Positions 50,275 through 59,900 of a stretch of DNA of 64,000 nt are shown piece after piece (positions within the stretch are counted from its first letter, which is position 1; each line of letters starts with the position of its first letter). The stretch spans positions 10,024,227 to 10,088,226 of the forward strand of contig NC_051438.1 in the NCBI RefSeq assembly GCF_001649575.2, read 5' to 3'. Below the pieces are notes generated by a model. The model made no database searches and had not been told where the DNA came from. It worked only from the letters and a program-made list of their open reading frames with translations. The translations under genes were made by a program, and so were the position numbers. Origin of the DNA: Kryptolebias marmoratus. Lineage: Eukaryota; Chordata; Actinopteri; Cyprinodontiformes; Rivulidae.

Positions 50275-50528
50275 GGGGGGGGGGGTGGGGGGGGGGGAGG
50301 GGGGGATTGTCAGATTGTCAGACAACCCAGACAAACAGGATAAACCTCTCTCATCAGTCAGCTCGCAATCCCGCTGGTTACTGGTCAGTGCGCGTTTCTC
50401 CAGATTTGTGCAGCAGGTGGTAGAAAGAACATGGGCATCAAGTCCCCAAAATGCAAAGGAAAGTGTTCTTCCCCAGAAGGTAGATCGGGCGCTCCTCGTT
50501 TCCTCCTCTCCTGGCTGTGCGAGGCGTG

Positions 50529-50923
50529 TCAGACCTTGTAGTAGATGTTGGCGGGGCTCTGCGGCGGCATCTCCTGGACTATGTAGACTGGGTGGCCATA
50601 GTCGCCGCTCACCTTCTCGTAGTGAGGGCAGTAGTTGTTCTCTGTCCGCAGCGGAATGATGATGTCACTGGGCTCCGTGCCGGCCGTGCCGCCTGGCAGT
50701 TTGGGGTTGGACAGCGTGCTGAGCGACAGCGCCGAGGGGCGGGCCTGCGAGTGGGTGTTCTTCCTGGCGCGCTTGCGCATTTTGATGAGGAGGATGACGA
50801 GGAGGAGGATGAGCACGAGGAAGATGATGCAGCCGGCCCCGATGGCGGAGAACACGGCCACTTTGGAGTCGAGGAACCCGTCGGTGTTTGAAGGCGACCC
50901 CGCTGGGCCCTGATTCATGGTGT
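50529..50923 (-). CDS. efnb1: efnb1 exon 5 (last coding exon): transmembrane helix and cytoplasmic tail
   Basis: The exon begins after a CTAG acceptor (minus strand, TTCTCATTCTAG then ACACCATG). Its first two bases, AC, complete the codon opened by exon 4 (G+AC, Asp). The Met at 50918 is internal, not a start. About 18 extracellular residues (DGFLDSK just before the membrane) precede a helix at 50784-50861 ([10 protein letters not shown] then [10 protein letters not shown] and VILLI), then KMRKRARK. The cytoplasmic part carries [16 protein letters not shown], and the tyrosines of [17 protein letters not shown] and NIYY. In this family these become phosphorylated and recruit SH2 adaptors such as Grb4. 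The C-terminal YYKV at 50532-50543 is the PDZ-domain ligand. The stop is TGA at 50529-50531. Forward-strand frames here (50517-50891, 50635-50913) are antisense shadows. Confidence 0.97.
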
Positions 50924-53900
50924 CTAGAATGAGAAACAGAAAAACGGAGGGCTTAAGGGAGCGGAAGATCAGACAAGGCTAGCTATCATACTTTAGATTT
51001 TGGATAAAGGAAAGCCATATATATGTAGTATCTTTTTATTTCACGTTTTGTATTTGATAGATTTATTTCTAAAGAAAGCTTTGCTTATTTCACCATATGA
51101 GGAAGATTTGGAGGATAAAAAAAGCAGAGAATCTGCCTTGGTCTGGTTTTATTTTCTTTAGATATTCCTCACTCGGACCACCTGATAAAGACATTCAGAT
51201 GTGTTTTACCATCGTTACACTGATCATACTCAGCTTTCTTTTGCACTGAAGCCTAGTGATCTATCAAACGTAGTGATCCTACGCCATTTCACGTCTGAGA
51301 CTAGCGGCTGGAAGTCTTCAACGTTTTCTCAACTAAATCGCAGTAAAAGTTATGTTCTGATTTTTGCTCCAAATCAAGTTTCTGACAACAACCTTTGATC
51401 CCTTGGCCCTTTATGTGATTACACAAAATGATGTGCAAAAAAAAAAACCCTTAGGTGTTATCTCCAACAACCCACTTATATTTGATTAAAACACATTAGG
51501 TTTTTGGACCAGTTGTTTCACATAAGAAATATAGCTAAAGTACGCCTTCTGCTATCTTACAAGCAATTAGGAAATGTAAGTTATGCTTTTGTTTCATCAC
51601 ACCCAGACTATTATAACTCTTGCTACTCCTGGTTAAGCCAAGAGTCTGTCTCCTGTTCCCAAACGGTCCAAAGTTTTGCTGCTGGAACTCCTCACCAGGA
51701 CCGTATCTCGCTCTCATATCAGCCCAGCTCTTATGGTTTTACACTGGCTTCGGCTCAAACTCAGGATTCAATATAAAAACCTTCTTGTCTACAAAGCCAA
51801 GAACAGTCAAGCTCCTGCTTACATCGGTAACATTTAACTCCTTACACCCCCCTCCTCTTAGACCCCTGAGGTGATCTGATCAAGGTTTTTGTCGTTCCTT
51901 GTTGCAGAGTGAAAACATAAAGAGACTAGTCCTGAGTCCCAGACTCTGGAGCGGCCTTCCTCTGGGAGTCAGGATTACAAGCTCTCTTTAAGACATCCCT
52001 TTTTTTTTTTTTTCTAAAGTGTTTTTTTGTTTAGCTCACCCGTTTTGGGACCCTGCAGTGCATTATTTATTTTTTTGTAAACATTTCAACCTATTCCTCT
52101 GGCTTTCTATTTTTTAATGCAAAGCACTCTGGAACCCGAAACCTGCCTTTTAAATAAAATGTACTTACTTAATATTTTACTGTTCTCGACGCACTTTTTT
52201 TTTTTTTTTAATTATTCAGTTTATTAGTTGGCCCTAATGAAACCAAAGACACACTGTGTTTTCGCCATTTGTGTAATTAAGACATCAAGGGAACGGTTCT
52301 GTCACGTCTGCCTAACAGAATAGGAAGGTCCAAAGAAAACATTAATAAAACCGGCAGAGTTCTTGTTTGTTTGCAAAATGAGATAAAGCGCCCTTCCCCC
52401 ACAGCGTCATTTTCTCCTGGAGACCGCAGAATATTAACAGTATGCCTGTTCTGTCATGTGCAAACCATACTAAATCAACTGGGAGCGCATCCCACTTTCT
52501 TGTTTGCTCAACATGACTAACAGCCTCACTGATGTACTCTAAATGAATCAGCTCAGCCAAAGGAGCCTCCTAATGAACTCTGTAGGCAACGGTCGACATG
52601 AAAAAGATCCCCGCTCCGATACGATTTGGTGGAAAACTTGTAGAACATGTTGGGACCACGATTGCGTGGCAAAGGCCGAGTGAGAGATGATGGGGCGGGG
52701 AGGGGGGGCAGAACAAATGTGGAGGGCATATCCGAACATCTGATTTTATTTTATCCTTTTGTTTGAGGGGTTCAGGATGGGAAAGAGAATGGCTGGCTCC
52801 TTCTGTGACTGAAATCCGAGAAGAACCAAATCTGTTTTCCATGTATGCACGCAGCTGCTGCCAAAGAGCAGCGATCCTCCTCCTCCCCCCGCTGCCATCA
52901 CTCTTTTACTGTCCATGACCCCCCCTAACCCCTTACCCCCCCATATATCTCCACAGGCACACAAAAGTCTCATACCTCAGGAACCTGCCAACCCCACTAA
53001 TGACTGTGTCTCGGCGTACCGCTGGCCACTTTTTGCACTTAACCATTTATTGATAAGGGGATAACTGTGCCTTTGGCCTTATCGCGACTGAATGACACGA
53101 TTGAAAGCTACCAATTTGAGCCTTATCGGGTGAAATCAGAGGCCGGAGGAATTCTGTACATTCTGGGCACTGGAGAGAGCAGCAGAGAGGGCTGTCAGAA
53201 AACTCATTCCTGAAATATGCCCCTCAAACCGCGAGCGACTCGTCCTTCACTCCACCCTCACCTGACACAATAACTGATCTAACGGTGGCAGGCTGGTAAA
53301 AACTGAGGCATGCGGCAAAAGTGACATTAGGAAATCTTTTTATAGCGCGACTATTGTCAAATAAGCAATTATTGAGAAATGTGGCTTATCACATTGGGAC
53401 AGGCAGAACAGTGTGAACTTGGAAGAAGTTGGTGGAGTACAAAGTTGTGGAGTAAGTCAAAAAGTTCCTGCGGGAGAGTGGTCTTAAGGGAGAAGAAGTG
53501 CTTCTTCCTTCGGTGAAAAATTGCAGGTGAGAGCAGGAGACAAGGAGAGTGCAGAGCTCAAACGACTCCTTCTTTTATCTCTCCTTTTAATCTTCATTTA
53601 TCTGCACTTCCCTAATGAGACTTAAATATATAGATATATCGCAGAAGTGTGTCTTCGAGTGTCCTCTGGTGCAGCGCACTCTTTGTGACTCAGCTGTATT
53701 TGTTTAGGGTGTGGTTTTAGGTCGTTTCACCCAAACCCTCATTTTAGAGAGTTTCCCTTTATACTGCACAACACTGGTTTTACAAGTACTTCAACATGTT
53801 GAGAGCCCAACCAAAAAATAAATAAATAAATAGAAAAAATTATTGCCAGCAGCATGCAAAAGCCAAACAGGGTGTAATGCACTTTGAGTGGCTTAACTGT

Positions 53901-56900
53901 TATTAACGAAGTCAGTGCATGAGCATTAAAGCACACTTAATAGTATTTGGATATTTTTTCTTCTATTTTCCTGTCACAAATTTTGATTTACTGCCTTCCT
54001 TGCACCTTTGGAAAAAAATAAAAAAACATCAAAACACACAGCCTGATCTGGAATAGTGTGATATGGCTTTTGGCAGCAGTGCAGCGTGCGATGGAGATGA
54101 AATTTGACAAATTCTTTTAAAAAGGCAAAAGAATTTCCATGTGGGCAACAATGGGATTGAGTCAGTTTGTGGGGAAGCCCGCCCTTTTTGGAGCTCGACA
54201 GCTCAGACATACCTCACAGTAGAAATATCATTCAGAGGTTAAACGGGTCACAGGAAGTTTTACTTTGCATGACTGAACTAGAATTTAGATGTTTTATTAA
54301 TTTAGATTTTTACACAGTTGCAGTTTTAGTTGGATATTTTCTTAAGATTTAACCACAAAATGTTCCCCTTCGAGAATGATGTCACTAACATTTGAGCTAA
54401 CTAAAATTTCTGTAAACAAACTCTTCTTTATCAAACAAATTTTACATTTCCTATATAGGTCAAACACATCTAAAAGAAGGTATTTTTGTCTTCTTTCACC
54501 ATTTGTGTCTCTCACTGCTGTAAGACGTGGTTTTCTCTCAAATCCCCTACAGAGTCCGGAGTGGACAAGTCAAGCTCCCATAGACTCCCATTGTATCTGA
54601 GAACGTTCTCCTCAAACCTGGAGGTGAAGGGTCTGTTTAACTTGTCATACCTCCCTCATGTAACACCGTAGAGACAGAGCCTTTAAGGTTTAAGATTATT
54701 GTTATTATTTTTACTACAGTCTATAGTTTGTGCACAGTGGCTGTTTATTTGAGGCTTAATTTGGACTTTGTGTTTCTGTTCTGTCAGGGAGTAAGAGACC
54801 CTAATGAGCCACTGGCAGCAGCTTTAACATTTCTTTTCATCTTGGTTCTCTTAACACTTCTTATAAAGTTTATAGACATCAAAATGTTGGCATTTTGTCA
54901 GCTTAGATTAATACAAAAGTAAATCCTTCCCACTGGGCTTTGTACTGTAGAAGAAAGTCGACTAATGTTGGAATTAAAGGTAAAAGCTGCATCGCCTACC
55001 TTCATTATATTTTTTTTAGAAATGTTCCATTTTTTTTTTCTTTTTAGGTTTATTGTTATCAATTATTAAAGTGATCCTTAAAGCTGTAAGTATTCATTAT
55101 CTACACTTGGAAAATAAAATTACTGCAATATTTTCACTCTGGAAAGGATCATATAATGACTTTACAACCGCAGTTTAGGGGTTTATTGTTGCCCTGTCAA
55201 TCTGCTCACCAGAGTTTCCTGGCATCACGGGCCCAATTGGACCCTGATCAGGCGGACTGGAACTGGACTCCGGTATGACGTTGTCCTCTGGAGTTTCCGG
55301 GTTCGCTGCGTTTGGAACTGCGGGAGACAACAGAAAAAGAGAAACTCAGCCTTGGCGAGCTACACGAGATGAATTACAACAACTTCTCCTCTGCGCGGAT
55401 TACACTTTTTATCATTTGATATATCTCACGCGCGCGGAGGGTTATCTTTGCTTGTGTCGAAAGTGTGTCAGCAGAGAGGGTGAAAGCCACGGAAATGGAA
55501 AAAGGACGACTGCGCGAACGTCTGTGAAACACACCGATATCCCCCTGTCCTGTCGTAAAAAATGAGCTCACATCTACATCAGCGGCTCCTTCAGCAAACA
55601 CTCAGATAGGCATTTCCAGCGCTCACACGCTCATGAGAGCACAGCCCACCCCCGCACACAAACACACACATACATACAATACACTTACAATATACTCAGG
55701 CCTGGCAGAATGGGGGTAAAGTAGTTATATATTAACTTTTTATTGTTTTACATTATTCATCACGTTAAAAGGGCATAATATGCCTTATTTATTGCCCTGG
55801 CTTTAACGCTGCGTGGAAGAGGCACACTTTTGAGGGGGAGATAATAGGATACCCGGAAGAGGAAGGGGGCTTTCATGAGCTCTTGAAAGGAGTGCAAAGG
55901 AAACAGACAGTTTATCTGACTGTCTGTTGTGATTTCAGCACACGGACTTTGAAGTCTTTGTGCGGTAAACACTGGTGGGCCCTTAGCGCGGTTTTTTACA
56001 GGGGCAGGGGCAGCAGACAGGAGACGGTTATAAACTATTACTGAAGCTGGTCAGATGGATGCCACAGCACTTATCTGCATCTGCCCCAAGGCCTGCTCTG
56101 AGTAGTGTGTGTGTGTGTGTGCGCGTGTGTGTGTGCGCGCGTGAGTGAGTGAGAAATAGAAGTGGGGAGGCAATTTGTGTTCAAGGCCCCCGTGGCAAGT
56201 GTGTGTAGCCAGGCGCGGGTGTGGGAGTTAAGAAAAGGGCCAGTCATTCTGGCAGGAATTTTTTTTTTTTTTTTTTGTCTCAAAACGATTTCGGTCTAAT
56301 CTTGAGCAGACATGAGAAATGATTTGGGTGTGGGTTGTCTGAAAGATGGGAGATAAAAGAAGAGAAGAGGAAATAAACTGCATCCTTGTCTGTTTTTATA
56401 TGGGGACCCCCGGGGGGGGCGGCGGGGGTTTGGTTCGAGCCTAAACAACGCCTCTCCATCTTCTCCGTGTCCGGACCACAGCGCCGCGCCGTCCTGATTG
56501 CAGCCGCGGCGAACGTAGCCGTGAGCTGTTGTGGGCGGTCAATAATTGATGAGAAAAGACAGGAGTGAGAAGTGGGAACATTCACGCATGACAGAGGATA
56601 TGATCGGACTCACTGCCCACCCCCCTCCACCCCTCCGTCCACCCGACGCCATGCCAGCCACTGAGCATGTGCACGGAGTGGCCTAATGTTCTGACCCATT
56701 TTTTTTTTTGTCTGTGCGTGCTGCTGACATTTCCCTTAGCTATGCAGACAGCAACTACCTCAGAACTGCCAACCCACCAGAAGGAGGGAGAGGCTGGGGA
56801 GGGGAAGGGAGGGGAGCGAGGGAGATGATGATGATGATGATGATGGAGTGATAGAAAAGAAAGGCAGGGATGTCGGGGCAGGGGGGGAGGTGCATGGAGA

Positions 56901-59900
56901 GAAAAGACGAGAGGAGAGATGTGCGTGCATGGCAGTGAGTCAACACATTTCTAATGAGCGCGGTGACATGATGTGGAAGGGAGGGGAGGGGAGGGAAACA
57001 GCAATGTGTTTAAAATACGAGCTTCACGTTCAGTCAGCTTCTCCTCCGTTTCACTTCTTCTTATTTTATAGACAAGAGGCAAAAGAAAACAAAAAACAAC
57101 AACAACAAAAAAAAAGAGACATTTAAAGCACAATCAGTGAGAGGGATCCATCTGTTTACGGCGGAGACAGATGATTCAACACGATAATGCCCAAAACTGT
57201 TGACACAGTTAAACGTATAAGCTTTTGTAAATGTAGCATTAAGAGAATCTGTGCATATTTCACACTGCAGTGAATCACCAAAATAAACTCCGCGGCGCTG
57301 TGCGCAAAAAACAAGTGGAAGCAAGAGGACATATGGGAGGATCTCGGTGAGCAGAAGGCGTTCGGCTGCAGAGACGGAGGATATTTGAATCAAACACACA
57401 ATAACATCTGGGGTCACCACCGAGCGGGGCTCTCGCTTTATTGTGTTTGCTGAAACAAAACACAGTGTGGCTGCAGAAATGTAGAGCCCGGGGCAGTGAA
57501 TAATGTCTGTTTTTATTATTGATTAGTCTGCTGAGGATTTTACGTTTAATATTACAAATAAAGGGAAAAGCTGCCCCGTGGGCACGAGCTCTTCCGATTT
57601 CCTCAAAGAAAAAAAAAAGAAAACAACTCATAAAAGAAAGGAAAATGGTAATTTTAGGAAGCTGGAATGAGCTCATGAAAGGGAAAAACATTCTATATAT
57701 TTATTTTATTTTTAATAGTCAGTAACTATGGTGAATCTGTCTCTAAACGAAGTAGCTGTTACTGTTATGAATTTACTCAGGAAAAAAAGGAAAAAAATCA
57801 GAATCTCATCAAAAGAATTAAGAAATCAAATAAAATTTTCAACAGGATTGTATTTCATCATGAAAATATAGTTTATGATAGTGTCCATAAAAGCTCATAC
57901 AATATCATGTTTTATGTATGTAAACTGCAGATTTTAGCAGAAAAGATGTCAAAAAGAAAATGAAAATAGCAAATATAGTGAAGAAAATTTATAATGTCAA
58001 AATACTTCTTTATTTGCTGCCTTTTGCTGTTAGAAAAAAAGACTCATTCTGGGAATTGCGTTTGACATTTCTAGCTTGTTTTTTTCCCTTTACAGTCACA
58101 ATAACCTGCATTTTAATAGGCTTAAAATGGAAATCCCACGTGTCTAGATGGCGTGATTGCAGGCTTTTTTCATAATTCTAGAGGAAAAAAATTTAAATAA
58201 TTATTTGAAATTGCGCAGAGCAGCCGAATCAAAGTTGCTGCTAATGTCCCTCTTCTAATAGCCACTGGGTTGGATGGGCACAGAGACAGATTTAAAAGTA
58301 GCTGCAGCTGGGCCGGTAGCATCTTTCTTCCCTAACAGGGTTTTTAGGGCACATTGATTGTGAGTGACAGCTCGCTGTGGGACCATTTTTTTTTTTTGAG
58401 AAATGAGCGGCGGAGTTGAGGAACAGCCGGGAGCCACAGAAACAGAACCCGGCAGAGAGGAACTTTCCTGGAACTTTCCTCGATTAAAGCGTTTCCCTTC
58501 AGCTCCCATTAACACCAGAATATGGAGCCGCTTCCCTGCCGGTTAATAGTGTGGAGTAAAAGCCCGCGTTGCCTGCAATAATGCAGCGTTACTGTCATTC
58601 TGCCACGGTGTCGCAATCCCAGGCTGTCAGATGCTCAAATTGACCTACATGGAAAAAGATAACGCAAAGCCTGTCTGTTTCTGAGACGGTTGTGGGTATT
58701 TTTTTCCACTCTATCTGCTGAATTTGTTCCTGCTCAAACCTTGCTAGCATCAGCAGCTTGTTAGTTTCTACTCTTCCACCGACTGCCAGGATCCTCTGCT
58801 GTCAGCTCACTAGCCAACATCCAAATATCTGCACACACACACTTGATTTTTTATTTTATTTTTTTGCTGTAAGCCTCAGTTTATTTTCGATATGCAGCTT
58901 TTAGGCTGGAATCAGATCACCGTGGTGGGCAGATGTTCCTCTCAGATGGAGGTTACTGTCTGTTTGGGTCAAAACAAGCACTCTTGAGGACGGAGGGAAT
59001 GTTTACACAGCAACACATCTGTGTACTGTTTCCTGTCAAACCCAGGATATAGATGTCCGCATGGTGAGCAAAAACTACGTATAAAAGTGAAACGTATGAT
59101 GCAAACCAAATGCCGCGTCCAAGGATATCTAAACAAAGCGCGCTTGTTTACTTCCAGCATTTTTAGATGACTTACCCCGACCGTCCAAAACTCCAAACAC
59201 ATTTTCTTTGTGTGATTTGCTCTGAGGATCCCAGCCGGGGAACATCAGAGAGCGCGCTCGCTGCGTGGAAGTGGAGTTATTCTACACAAGTCATCTGTCA
59301 CGTGGATGTTGTTTCTGTGGGATCTCTTTTCTACACAGTTTGCGAAAACTATTCGCGGATATATAGGAGTCACTCAACGCGTTCCCATCACCGACAGCAG
59401 CGGGTGGGCGGCGCCGGTAGAATCCTACGCCCCTCTGTAATATTTATCGGCCGCGGCAGGAAAACTGGAAACGTGATATCCAAAATTCTCAGACAGGAAT
59501 TCGATGGCTAATTAATCAGGTCACTTCATCACGGTGACGTTCGAATACTAAAAATCAAACAGTTCGCTGCGTGGAGCGGTCCAGATTATTGATTGTTTGC
59601 AATCCTTTAATACAACCAGAGACCCACTGTTAAATAGATAATTAACACAGTATATCCCCTCTGTCGTTTAGTGAAGACTAAGCAGTTTTCATTAATTCGT
59701 CATCTGGGGGTCACACTTTAGATTTTTCTCCTTTAAAGCTTCTATTTTTCTGCTGTTGACAAGACCAACATGCATTTTACGCCATTACATAAAAGCATCT
59801 TAAGCATCTTTTGATGCAAATGGCTGAAAATATTTTCTCATGTGAAGCATCCGTAACACTCACAGATAGGCTCTCGATTTTTGCATGAATACAAAGAAAG

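Larger units (their letters stand above)
46870..50528 (-). other. efnb1: Probable efnb1 3' untranslated region and immediate downstream flank
   Basis: Sequence directly after the efnb1 stop codon on the gene strand. The true transcript end cannot be fixed from sequence alone. Minus-strand AATAAA hexamers occur at 49109-49114, 48947-48952, 48803-48808 and 46888-46893, giving possible 3' UTR lengths of about 1.4 to 3.7 kb. The most distal has the best downstream GU/U-rich context and ends just short of a Tc1-like relic. A 378-base assembly gap (49897-50274) sits inside. CA tracts at 49445-49461 and 49571-49587 and a TG tract at 48442-48461 are also present. No second gene is visible. Confidence 0.4.
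50924..55209 (-). other. efnb1: efnb1 intron 4
   Basis: Canonical GT (55209-55208) to AG (50925-50924) intron of about 4.3 kb. It contains an L2-like retrotransposon fragment in the opposite orientation (51197-52170), a (TAAA)n-like tract near 53815-53832 and a cluster of GATAAG motifs at 53052-53390. No further coding exon is visible in it. Confidence 0.88.

Noticed and set aside
49799..50659. Plus-strand frame of 286 codons, and others crossing 49825-50343
   Set aside because: They run through 378 N and into the antisense of efnb1 exon 5; glycine and proline runs come from gap-edge homopolymers.
50517..50913. Plus-strand acidic frame ([15 protein letters not shown]) opposite efnb1 exon 5
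   Set aside because: Exact antisense of the transmembrane and cytoplasmic exon; the acidic run is the complement of leucine/isoleucine codons.
50529..50923. Ephrin-B2 or ephrin-B3 as the identity
   Set aside because: The segment before the conserved tail reads ENNYCPHY and GTAGTEPSD as in B1; B2 has ADSVFCPHY, and B3 ends with a different PPQSPPN segment.
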